Assembly (NCBI RefSeq): GCF_004323595.1
Contig: NZ_AP019373.1
Coordinates: 310,001-374,000 of the forward strand
Direction: 5' to 3'
From: Sulfuricystis thermophila
GTDB taxonomy: Bacteria; Pseudomonadota; Gammaproteobacteria; Burkholderiales; Rhodocyclaceae
DNA: 64,000 bases
Below are positions 38,821-46,192 of this stretch, piece after piece. Within the stretch, counting starts at the first letter, position 1. Every line of letters begins with the position of its first letter. A model generated the notes under the pieces. The model was not told the DNA's origin and did not search any database. It was given only the letters and a program-made list of their open reading frames with translations. A program made the translations under genes and the position numbers.

Positions 38821-38829
38821 CGCTCGCCG

Positions 38830-38850
38830 TGCCGTCCCGCCAGCGCCGAG
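38830..38850 (+). repeat. Dispersed 24-bp repeat, copy 10 (between TPM gene and uspA)
   Basis: TGCCGTCCCGCC followed by AGCGCCGAG, then it diverges. It lies in the 39-base gap between two convergent genes. Confidence 0.85.
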
Positions 38851-38859
38851 AGCAGGCCA

Positions 38860-39282
38860 TTACTTCACCAGCGTGACCGGCAGGTGAGTCAGCTGGAGCA
38901 CTTGTTGGGACACGGAGCCGAGCAGCGCGCTGCCCAAGGCGCCCAAGCCGCGCGTGCCCATGACGATCTTGTCGCACCCCTGATCGGTGGCGAACTGGAC
39001 GATGGTTTCGGCGATGGGACCGATCAGCACCACCGGCGTGTAGGGCACGCCGGCGGCATCGAGCACGGCACGTACCGGGGCGAGCGCGTCGCCACCGCGC
39101 GTTTCCTGCATCGCTTCGATCTCACTGGCCTTCATGTGGCTGCGGATTTCCGGCGCATCGATCGGTTCCTGCACGTTGAGCAACACGACCTCGTGACGTT
39201 CGCAGCCGCTCACGGCATTGATCACATGGTGGGCGGCGCGAATCGAGTGTTCCGAACCATCGACGGCAAGCAGAATCTTCAT
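38860..39282 (-). CDS. Universal stress protein (UspA family)
   Basis: 140 residues from ATG 39282; the frame is open upstream, but the family start 'MKILLAVDGSEHSIRAAHHV' fits here. The ATP-binding motif G-x2-G-x9-G-S is seen as 'GTRGLGALGSALLGSVSQQV' (about residues 108-127), so it is an ATP-binding Usp type. It is usually a cytoplasmic stress-responsive dimer. It is divergent from the NhaD-like permease gene and convergent with the TPM gene. Confidence 0.92.
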   Translation of the reverse strand: MKILLAVDGSEHSIRAAHHVINAVSGCERHEVVLLNVQEPIDAPEIRSHMKASEIEAMQETRGGDALAPVRAVLDAAGVPYTPVVLIGPIAETIVQFATDQGCDKIVMGTRGLGALGSALLGSVSQQVLQLTHLPVTLVK

Positions 39283-39376
39283 GATCGAGTTTCCTTTGGG
39301 CAAGCGGCGGAAAGTGTAGCCGAAACGGAATTGCTGCGCTGCTACAATTACACGCACCCATCACGTGGAGCCGCAC

Positions 39377-40630
39377 ATGGAGCTTTTCGGCATTCCGGTC
39401 GATTTCATTCTCTTCGCCATCACCTTGCTGGGCGTCGCGCTGTTTCACCATTATGTGTTGCAAGTCGCGCTCACCGGGCTTGCCGTCATCTCGACCTACA
39501 AGATCCTCTTCACCGGCTTCAAAACGGGTGCGGGACTGGCCGGGTTCGGCTTGCACATGGCGCACGAGTGGGTGCTGCTGGTGAATCTCTTCTGCCTGCT
39601 CGTCGGCTTCGCGCTGCTCGCCCGCCACTTCGAGGATTCCGGCGTGCCCGAGGTACTGCCGAAACTTTTGCCGGCCGGGTGGCTGGGGCCTTTCGCGCTC
39701 CTTGTGATCATCTTCGTGCTTTCCGGCTTTCTCGACAACATCGCCGCGGCGTTGATCGGCGCGACGGTGGCGGCGAGCGTCTTCAAGCGCAAAGTGCATA
39801 TCGGCTATCTCGCCGCGATCGTCGCCGCCTCGAACGCCGGCGGCGCGGGCTCGGTGGTCGGCGACACGACGACGACGATGATGTGGATCGATGGTGTCAG
39901 CCCCATGGATGTGCTCCATGCCTATCTCGCCGCCTTCGTCGCGCTCCTCGTTTTTGGCGTCCCGGCCGCTTTGTTGCAGCACAAGCACATGGCGATCGAG
40001 AAGAACTTCCACGCCCAGCACAGGATCGACTGGGCGCGGGTGGCCATCGTCGGCTTCATCCTCGTCGCCGCGATCGTCACCAACGTCACGGTGAATCTCG
40101 AGTTCCCCGCGGCAGCCGACCACTTCCCCTTCCTGGGTGTTGCCGTCTGGGTGGCGCTCATTCTGGCGATTCCGTTGCGCAAGCCGGAATGGAGCCTGGT
40201 GCCGGATGCGGTCAAGGGTTCGATCTTCCTCTTGGCGCTGGTCACCTGCGCCTCGATGATGCCGGTCGAGAAGCTGCCGCCCGCTTCCTGGCAGTCGGCA
40301 CTGACCTTGGGTTTCGTTTCCTCGGTGTTCGACAACATCCCGCTCACCGCGCTGGCACTAAAGCAGGGCGGCTTCGACTGGGGCTTCCTCGCCTATGCGG
40401 TCGGTTTCGGCGGTTCGATGCTGTGGTTTGGTTCCTCGGCGGGGGTTGCGGTCTCGAACCTGTTCCCCGAGGCGAAATCGGCGCTGCAGTGGCTGCGCCA
40501 CGGCTGGTTCGTGCCGGTGGGCTACGTCGCCGGCTTTTTCGTCATGCTGGCGTTGTTGGGCTGGCATCCGCATGCGCCGCACAAGGAAGCGGCGGGAGTG
40601 TCATTGGCGAGCACCCCCCGGCTATGCTGA
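39377..40630 (+). CDS. Ion transporter superfamily permease (NhaD/ArsB/citrate-transporter-like)
   Basis: 417 residues from ATG 39377, preceded by TGGAG at a six-base spacing; an upstream GTG (39365) is less likely. About 11 hydrophobic helices. Two half-repeats each carry the DN motif of this superfamily: 'LSGFLDNIAAALIGA' (about 115-129) and 'VSSVFDNIPLTALAL' (about 315-329). 'GSVVGDTTTTMMWIDGVSP' is the NhaD-like loop. It is probably a sodium/proton antiporter or anion permease. Position near Kef and CPA2 antiporters supports ion homeostasis. The substrate cannot be fixed from sequence alone. Confidence 0.82.
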   Translation: MELFGIPVDFILFAITLLGVALFHHYVLQVALTGLAVISTYKILFTGFKTGAGLAGFGLHMAHEWVLLVNLFCLLVGFALLARHFEDSGVPEVLPKLLPAGWLGPFALLVIIFVLSGFLDNIAAALIGATVAASVFKRKVHIGYLAAIVAASNAGGAGSVVGDTTTTMMWIDGVSPMDVLHAYLAAFVALLVFGVPAALLQHKHMAIEKNFHAQHRIDWARVAIVGFILVAAIVTNVTVNLEFPAAADHFPFLGVAVWVALILAIPLRKPEWSLVPDAVKGSIFLLALVTCASMMPVEKLPPASWQSALTLGFVSSVFDNIPLTALALKQGGFDWGFLAYAVGFGGSMLWFGSSAGVAVSNLFPEAKSALQWLRHGWFVPVGYVAGFFVMLALLGWHPHAPHKEAAGVSLASTPRLC

Positions 40631-40771
40631 TGATCCAAAACGCAGGGCCGCAGTGACGGCCCGGTTATCCTCCGGATAGCGTTCCCGGAGACGAGGCGGG
40701 CGTTTTGTCCGCACCTTGTTGGAGCTGCGCCAGGGTCGTCGAGATGGCGCGTCACAAAAAGGAGGTAGACC

Positions 40772-41539
40772 ATGGACAAACCCATTCGCGTGGGCCTGAT
40801 CGGTTATGGTCGCGCCGGGCAGGCCGTCGCTCGCGTTCTTGCCAAAGCCGAGGACGTGAGATTGTGCTGGATCGCCAAGCAAAAGCCGGCAACCGAAGCC
40901 GAGCAGATCACTGCGCCGGCGCCGCTACGTCCGGCTGCCGCGCTGACGGACGGAGAACTGTTCGATCGCGAGTCGGTCGATGCGGTGGTGGATTTTTCGA
41001 GTGCAACAGCGATCCGCAAATATGGGAAACCAGCGGCGGCGCGCGGCATCATGATCATTACGGCGGTATCGAAGTATCCGCCGACGACCCGCAAGTTGAT
41101 CGAGCAGCTGGCAAAGCAGACGGTGGTGATGTCCTCGCCCAATATCACGCTCGGCATCAATTACCTGCTCGTCGCCTCGCGGCTGCTCAAGCAGATCGCC
41201 CCCTTCACGGACATCGAGGTGATCGAAGAGCATTTCCGCGACAAGGCGGAAACATCCGGCACGGCGCTGCGTATCGCAGAAACGCTCGGTCTCGACGAGA
41301 GCAAGGTCAAATCGATTCGCGTCGGCGGTATCGTCGGCCGCCACGAGGTGGTGTTCGGCTTTCCTTTCCAGACGGTTCGGCTGGTGCACGATTCGATCGG
41401 CCGCGAAGCCTTTGGCACCGGCGCGTTGTTTGCCCTGCGTCAGCTGCGCGGCCGTACCAAAGGACTTTATGGCTATGAGAACATCTTGTGCGAAGCGATG
41501 GTCAATGCCTTGCTCGAGAAGGGCGGTTGTGAGCGCTGA
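40772..41539 (+). CDS. DapB-like reductase (dihydrodipicolinate reductase homologue)
   Basis: 255 residues. The N-terminal Rossmann motif is 'VGLIGYGRAGQAVARVL' (about 7-23). 'DAVVDFSSATAIRKYGKPAA' and 'SSPNITLGINYLLVASRLLK' match DapB. The catalytic stretch is 'EEHFRDKAETSGTALRI', where DapB has E-x-HH-x2-K-xD-x-PSGTA: the first His and the Lys are kept, but the second His is Phe and the Asp-x-Pro is altered. It may therefore reduce a related substrate rather than serve in lysine synthesis. A very strong AGGAGG precedes it in a 141-base leader with possible hairpins. The next gene overlaps it. Confidence 0.8.
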   Translation: MDKPIRVGLIGYGRAGQAVARVLAKAEDVRLCWIAKQKPATEAEQITAPAPLRPAAALTDGELFDRESVDAVVDFSSATAIRKYGKPAAARGIMIITAVSKYPPTTRKLIEQLAKQTVVMSSPNITLGINYLLVASRLLKQIAPFTDIEVIEEHFRDKAETSGTALRIAETLGLDESKVKSIRVGGIVGRHEVVFGFPFQTVRLVHDSIGREAFGTGALFALRQLRGRTKGLYGYENILCEAMVNALLEKGGCER

Positions 41540-42899
41540 AGGTTTGCCCGTGCCCTCCTGCCAACGCCGGTTTTTTGCAGGTGCACTCCTGCTGCTGCCC
41601 TTGCCCGCCTTCGCGGCGGGCGCCGGCGTGGTGGGCGAAAACCTGTTGTGGCTGGCCATCATCCTGATGAGCGCGCGGTTGTTTGCGCCGCTCGCTGCGC
41701 GCTTCGGCTTTCCCGCCGTGCTGGGCGAATTGCTGCTCGGCATGCTGCTCGGCAACCTCGGCCTGCTGGGTATCGACTATTTCGGCTCCATCGCCAAGGA
41801 TCCGATCATCGCCTTCATCGCCGAACTGGGCGTGATCGTGCTGTTGCTGCAAATCGGGCTGGAGACTCGCCTTGCAGACCTGGTCAAAGTCGGCGCTCGC
41901 GCAACGGCAGTGGGAGTGGTCGGCATCGTTGTGCCCTTCCTGTTTGGCGCCTTCATGGTCGGGCCGCTCTTGCTCCCGGGGCTCGATCGCAACACCTATC
42001 TCTTCCTCGGCGCGACGCTTGCGGCGACCTCGGTGGGCATCACCGGCCGGGTGTTCCGCGATCTCGGCAAGCTCGATCTGCCTGCTGCGCGCATCGTGCT
42101 CGGCGCGGCGGTGATCGACGACGTGCTGGGGCTGGTGATCCTCGCCGTGGTGACGAGCCTGGTGCAGGCCGGCCAGGTGAGCGTCGGCGAGGTGGGCGGC
42201 ATCATTACCGAGGCGGTGATGTTCCTCGCCGGCAGCATCTGGCTCGGGCGCAAGATCGCGCCGCATTCGTCGCGCTGGCTGGCGCGTCTCGATGCCGGCC
42301 CGTCGATGCTGTTCGCCCAGGTGCTCGCCACCGGCCTGGCGCTCGCTTGGCTTGCGCATGCCGTGGGGCTGGCGCCGATCATCGGCGCGTTTGCGGCGGG
42401 GCTGCTGTTCGAGCCGTTGTTCCTGAAGGACTTTCAGACGCCGAAAATCGTCCAGGAGATCGAGCCACTGATGCGCGATCCGCAAAGCCGGCCGCTGATG
42501 GATCGCCTGATGCCGATCCTGCAGAAACATACAGGACATCAGCACGAGCACATGATCGAGCCGATCGGCTATTTCTTCGTGCCGGTGTTCTTCGTCCTGA
42601 CAGGCATGCAAGTCGATCTGCGCACGCTCGCCGATCCTGCGATCGTTGCCGTGGCGCTCGGCGTGACCGCAGCCGCCGTCGTCGGCAAGCTGGCCGCCGG
42701 ATTTTTGGCCGGCGCCGCGGGCCGCTGGATCGTCGGCTGGGGCATGGTGCCGCGCGGCGAAGTGGGCCTCATCTTCGCGATGGTCGGCAAGCAGCTCGGC
42801 GTGATGAGTGAAGCGCTGTTCTCGGTGATCGTCATCATGGTGATCCTCACCACGCTCATCACGCCGCCGGTGCTGACTTGGCTCCTCCGCAAGTCTTGA
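41529..42899 (+). CDS. Cation:proton antiporter (CPA2/KefB membrane domain, no RCK domain)
   Basis: 456 residues from a GTG at 41529 that overlaps the DapB-like stop; AAGGG lies five bases upstream. A second GTG at 41550 is possible. The N-terminus includes 'FFAGALLLLPLPAFAAGAG', which looks like a signal peptide. About 12 helices follow with 'IVLLLQIGLETRLADLVKVG', 'DDVLGLVILAVVTSLV' and 'MVPRGEVGLIFAMVGKQLG', the CPA2 signatures. It ends without a nucleotide-binding domain. Two diverged copies of the 24-bp repeat lie inside: one in the signal region (VPSCQRRFF) and one read as KVGARATAVG after TM3. Confidence 0.88.
   Translation: MSAEGLPVPSCQRRFFAGALLLLPLPAFAAGAGVVGENLLWLAIILMSARLFAPLAARFGFPAVLGELLLGMLLGNLGLLGIDYFGSIAKDPIIAFIAELGVIVLLLQIGLETRLADLVKVGARATAVGVVGIVVPFLFGAFMVGPLLLPGLDRNTYLFLGATLAATSVGITGRVFRDLGKLDLPAARIVLGAAVIDDVLGLVILAVVTSLVQAGQVSVGEVGGIITEAVMFLAGSIWLGRKIAPHSSRWLARLDAGPSMLFAQVLATGLALAWLAHAVGLAPIIGAFAAGLLFEPLFLKDFQTPKIVQEIEPLMRDPQSRPLMDRLMPILQKHTGHQHEHMIEPIGYFFVPVFFVLTGMQVDLRTLADPAIVAVALGVTAAAVVGKLAAGFLAGAAGRWIVGWGMVPRGEVGLIFAMVGKQLGVMSEALFSVIVIMVILTTLITPPVLTWLLRKS
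41551..41574 (+). repeat. Dispersed 24-bp repeat, copy 11 (antiporter N-terminus, diverged)
   Basis: TGCCCTCCTGCC followed by AACGCCGGTTTT. Several differences, but the same overall pattern and length. It codes the start of the signal-like segment. Confidence 0.6.
41886..41909 (-). repeat. Dispersed 24-bp repeat, copy 12 (inside antiporter gene)
   Basis: Minus-strand orientation, TGCCGTTGCGCG followed by AGCGCCGACTTT. The host gene reads KVGARATA, close to the KVGARETA seen in pckG. Confidence 0.75.
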
Positions 42900-42964
42900 T
42901 GCCGCGCAAGGCGGCGCTGCGAGCGGTCGTATAGACTGCACGTTTTCCTTCCCGGAGCCCGGCG

Positions 42965-43414
42965 ATGAAATCACACATTTTTGCCCGCTTGTCTCTTCTC
43001 GCCTGTCTGGCGCTGTTCGGCGCCGCGCTGCAAGCGGCACCGCCTGACACCGGTTTCATCGATCTCACCGACGATCCGCCGCGCGAGCTGGCCAACATCA
43101 GTGCCGGCGTGCCCCGCGGCCAGGAATTGCCGGAAAACGACCCGCGTGTCCAACAAGCGCGCGAATGGCTGCGACAGGCCGCCACGGCCACCCAGCAAAG
43201 CGAGGAATGGATCGCCGCCAATGCGCTGAAGCTGGCGCGCTACATCTTCACCGTGCAAGGGGTGCGCGCCACGCCGCTGGAGGTGCTGGAAGCCTATGCC
43301 CGGCTGGCGGCGCCGGGAAAATCCTTGAGCGACATCAGTGCCGCCTATTTCGAGGCGCGTCGCAAGGCGCCTGGCCGTAACCACGAGGCGGCGATGAAAG
43401 CGTTGGCTCCCTAG
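42965..43414 (+). CDS. Hypothetical periplasmic protein, 149 residues
   Basis: A clear signal peptide ('FARLSLLACLALFGAALQA', cleavage after AQA/LQA near residue 24) is followed by a mostly helical, Ala/Arg/Glu-rich mature part ('QAREWLRQAATATQQSEEWI', 'LEVLEAYARLAAPGKSLSDI'). No family is recognised. It starts 65 bases after the antiporter behind GGAG and ends 34 bases before the MFS gene. Its composition resembles its neighbours, so it is likely a native, small envelope protein. Confidence 0.72.
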   Translation: MKSHIFARLSLLACLALFGAALQAAPPDTGFIDLTDDPPRELANISAGVPRGQELPENDPRVQQAREWLRQAATATQQSEEWIAANALKLARYIFTVQGVRATPLEVLEAYARLAAPGKSLSDISAAYFEARRKAPGRNHEAAMKALAP

Positions 43415-43448
43415 CAGAACCCTCCCCGGTCATGGTTACAATCGGACC

Positions 43449-44807
43449 ATGACCCTCGATTCCGACAACGGACACGCGCGCCGCCGCCTGATCGCCCTCG
43501 CGGTGATCGTGGCCGCCTATGTGCTGTCTTTCTTCCAGCGTTTCGCGCCGGCCGGCATCGCCCCGGATCTGGCGGCTGCCTTCGAGACTTCCGCGGCCTC
43601 GCTGGGGGTGCTGGCGGCGACCTATTTCTATGTCTATACGGTCATGCAGGTGCCGACGGGCATTCTCGTCGACACCCTGGGGCCGCGCCGCATCCTCTTG
43701 ATCGGCGGGTGTGTCGCCGGCTTGGGCAGCCTGCTGTTCGGGATGGCGCAGGGTTTGAATGCCGCACTGGTCGGGCGCACGCTGGTGGGGCTGGGCGTGT
43801 CGGTGGTGTTCATCGCGATGCTCAAGTTCATCGCCGTGTGGTTCGAGGAACACCGTTTCGCCAGCGTCGTCGGCGCCTCGATGCTGATCGGCAATTTCGG
43901 CTCGGTGCTCGCTGGTTCGCCTTTGTCCTGGATGGCGCAGAACGTCGGCTGGCGCGGCGTGTTCGTCGGTGTCGGTATCGTCTCCTTGGCGCTGGGGCTC
44001 TTGGCCTGGCTCTTCGTGCGCGATCGGCCGTGGGCGGCTGGGGGTGCCGTGCCGCCCGCGCCGACTTCGGGCGTCGTCCCGCCCGAACATTCTGTTGGCG
44101 TCGTCCCGCCCGAACATCCTGGCTTCGATCGCACGGTGATCCTCACGGGGCTTTTGCGGGTGGTGAAGAACCGCGCCACCTGGCCGGCGGTGTTCGTCAA
44201 TACCGGGCTTTCCGGCAGCTTCTTCGCCTTCGGCGGCTTGTGGGCGATGCCTTTCCTCACCCAAGGCATGGGCTTGTCGCGCGATATCGCGAGCGCACAT
44301 CTGTCGCTCTACTTTGCCGGTTTTGCCGTCGGTTGCCTGGCGATAGGCGCGCTCTCCGACCGCATGCGCCGCAGAAAGCCGGTGGTGATCGTCAGTTCTG
44401 TCATCCTGGCGCTGATCTGGCCGGTCTGGCTCTCTGGGCTTGTATTGCCGCTGGCCGCGACCTATCTGCTGTTCGGGCTGATGGGCCTGATGACGGCGAG
44501 CTTCACCCTTTCCTGGGCCTGCGCCAAGGAGGTGAATCCGCCCGCGCTTTCGGGCATGTCGACTTCGGTGGCCAACATGGGCGGCTTCCTGATGGGGGCG
44601 CTCTTGCAGCCTGCGGTCGGCAAGATCATGGACCTGCGCTGGTCGGGGCTGATCGAGAATGGCGTGCGCATCTATGCGCCGGAAGACTACCGCTGGGGCC
44701 TGCTGCTGATCGCCGGCGCTGCATGGCTGGGCGCGGCAGCGGCCTGGTTCGTGCGCGAAACCCATTGCCGTAACGTCTGGAAAGAGATTGCCAAGGAGAC
44801 GACATGA
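43449..44807 (+). CDS. Major facilitator superfamily transporter
   Basis: 452 residues with two six-helix halves. 'SFFQRFAPAGIAPDLAAAF' opens the first half, and 'DTLGPRRILLIGGCVAGLGS' is the MFS loop 2-3 motif. 'GALSDRMRRRKPVVIVSS' repeats it in the second half. The central cytoplasmic loop (about residues 196-225) is unusual: it contains a 24-bp repeat read as AVPPAPTSG followed by a tandem GVVPPEH duplication. The substrate is unknown; such carriers often import organic acids. A TTACAAT -10-like box lies just before the ATG. Its stop overlaps the next gene. Confidence 0.88.
   Translation: MTLDSDNGHARRRLIALAVIVAAYVLSFFQRFAPAGIAPDLAAAFETSAASLGVLAATYFYVYTVMQVPTGILVDTLGPRRILLIGGCVAGLGSLLFGMAQGLNAALVGRTLVGLGVSVVFIAMLKFIAVWFEEHRFASVVGASMLIGNFGSVLAGSPLSWMAQNVGWRGVFVGVGIVSLALGLLAWLFVRDRPWAAGGAVPPAPTSGVVPPEHSVGVVPPEHPGFDRTVILTGLLRVVKNRATWPAVFVNTGLSGSFFAFGGLWAMPFLTQGMGLSRDIASAHLSLYFAGFAVGCLAIGALSDRMRRRKPVVIVSSVILALIWPVWLSGLVLPLAATYLLFGLMGLMTASFTLSWACAKEVNPPALSGMSTSVANMGGFLMGALLQPAVGKIMDLRWSGLIENGVRIYAPEDYRWGLLLIAGAAWLGAAAAWFVRETHCRNVWKEIAKETT
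44045..44068 (+). repeat. Dispersed 24-bp repeat, copy 13 (MFS central loop)
   Basis: TGCCGTGCCGCCC followed by GCGCCGACTTC, a diverged copy. Read as AVPPAPTS. Directly followed by the 27-bp tandem duplication. Confidence 0.65.
44071..44124 (+). repeat. 27-bp tandem duplication in the MFS central loop
   Basis: GCGTCGTCCCGCCCGAACAT occurs at 44071 and again at 44098, a period of 27 bases (nine residues), coding GVVPPEH twice. It starts two bases after a copy of the dispersed repeat. Confidence 0.9.
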
Positions 44808-45166
44808 AAGGCATCATCCTGTTTGGTCATGGCGCGCGCAATGCCGAATACATCGAGCCGTTCAGGCGCATCCGTGCCCGTGTCGAGACCTTGCAGCCGG
44901 ATACTCCGGTGGAGATCGGCTTTCTGGAGCTCACTTCACCGCCGCTCGAAGCGAGCATCGAATGTCTCGTCGGCCGGGGGGTGAAACACATCCGCATCGT
45001 CCCCATTTTCTTTGCGCCGGGTCGCCACGTGCTGAAGGACTTGCCTCAATTGCTGGCCAATGCCATGGAGCGTTTCCCGGGCGTCGAGTTCGAGGTGGCC
45101 GAATGTGTCGGCGAAGTCGATGGCGTCATCGCGGCGATGGCGGCGCATGCCGTCGCCTGCCCTTGA
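44804..45166 (+). CDS. CbiX/sirohydrochlorin chelatase-like protein (single domain)
   Basis: 120 residues, the length of the small CbiX(S) type. 'ILFGHGARNAEYIEPFRRIR' holds the first metal-binding His (about residue 9). 'IVPIFFAPGRHVLKDLPQLL' holds the second (about residue 75). The family inserts cobalt or iron into sirohydrochlorin for cobalamin or siroheme. Here it is overlapped with the MFS gene upstream (ATGA) and has no tetrapyrrole genes nearby, so the metal and pathway remain open. Confidence 0.85.
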   Translation: MKGIILFGHGARNAEYIEPFRRIRARVETLQPDTPVEIGFLELTSPPLEASIECLVGRGVKHIRIVPIFFAPGRHVLKDLPQLLANAMERFPGVEFEVAECVGEVDGVIAAMAAHAVACP

Positions 45167-45198
45167 AGATCGTTCATTAGGATATACTTATATTCTCT

Positions 45199-46188
45199 AT
45201 GAAAACGATCGTTCCTCCCCAACACCATCGCTGGCTCCTGCTGGGTCTCGTTTTGGCCTGGCCGGCGTTGGCGCAAACCCGTGTCGTCGAACCCCGTGAA
45301 GTGCCGCAGGCCCTGGTATTCGAGGCCAGCATCGAGGCGACGAAGCAGGCCACCGTCGCCACCCAGGTTTCCGGCCGCATCGTCGAGGTGAAAGCCGAGG
45401 CCGGGCAAAAGGTCGCCGCCGGGCAGCTGTTGATGCGCGTCGATGCGCGCGAAGCGGCGGAAAACGTCGCCGCCGCCAAGGCGCAGCTTGCCCAGGCGGA
45501 GGCCAACTACCAGCGCACGCTCAACCTCTTCCAGAAGAAATTCGTCAGCCAGGCCGCGCTCGATGCGGCCGAAGCGCAGCTCAAATCCGCGCGCGCGCAA
45601 GCTGCTGCGGCCGGCGCTGGGGCGTCTCACGCGACCGTGACGGCGCCGATTTCAGGCGTCGTCGGCCAACGTCTGGCCGAACTGGGTGACTTGGCGATGC
45701 CCGGCAAGCCTTTGCTGACGGTGTTCGACCCGAAGAGCCTGCGCGCCATCGCCGCCGTGCCGCAGGCGCGGCTCGCCGAAATCCGCAACGCCAAGTCGGC
45801 GCGGGTCGAAATCGTCGAACCCACCGGGCGGCGGCAGATCGACGGCAGCCGCATCGAGATCCTGCCGACGATCGACACGACCAGTCACACCGCCACGGTG
45901 CGCGTCTATCTGCCGGAAAGCGCAGGCTTGCTGCCCGGCATGGCGGCGCGCGTCTCTTTCCTTTCCGGCGAAGCGAAGAAGCTCACCGTGCCGCAGCAGG
46001 CGATCCTGCGCCGTGGCGAGATCAGCACCGTCTATGTGATCCGCGACGGCAAGCCGGTGTTGCGTCAGGTGCGGCTCGGCGAAGCCACGGTCGATGGCGA
46101 GATCGAAGTGCTGGCCGGTCTTGCCGCGGGTGAGACGATCAGCCTCGATCCGGTGAAAACCGGCATCGAGATGAAGCAGGCCAAGTAA
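45199..46188 (+). CDS. RND efflux system, periplasmic adaptor (membrane fusion protein)
   Basis: 329 residues. An N-terminal signal ('WLLLGLVLAWPALAQ') is followed by the lipoyl halves ('ATQVSGRIVEVKAEAGQKVA' and 'TVTAPISGVVGQRLAELGDL'), a short hairpin between them, and the beta-barrel and membrane-proximal parts ('LLPGMAARVSFLSGEAKKL', 'VPQQAILRRGEISTVYVI'). It links the RND pump to an outer membrane channel. It is compact for this family. AT-rich TATACTTATATT lies only 5-16 bases before the ATG and no Shine-Dalgarno is visible, so the message may be leaderless. Confidence 0.9.
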   Translation: MKTIVPPQHHRWLLLGLVLAWPALAQTRVVEPREVPQALVFEASIEATKQATVATQVSGRIVEVKAEAGQKVAAGQLLMRVDAREAAENVAAAKAQLAQAEANYQRTLNLFQKKFVSQAALDAAEAQLKSARAQAAAAGAGASHATVTAPISGVVGQRLAELGDLAMPGKPLLTVFDPKSLRAIAAVPQARLAEIRNAKSARVEIVEPTGRRQIDGSRIEILPTIDTTSHTATVRVYLPESAGLLPGMAARVSFLSGEAKKLTVPQQAILRRGEISTVYVIRDGKPVLRQVRLGEATVDGEIEVLAGLAAGETISLDPVKTGIEMKQAK

Positions 46189-46192
46189 GCCG

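Noticed and set aside
45605-45635. A repeat copy in the RND adaptor gene (GGCCGGCGCTGGGGCG)
   Set aside because: Match limited to the GGCGCTGG core; the rest fits a normal adaptor sequence.
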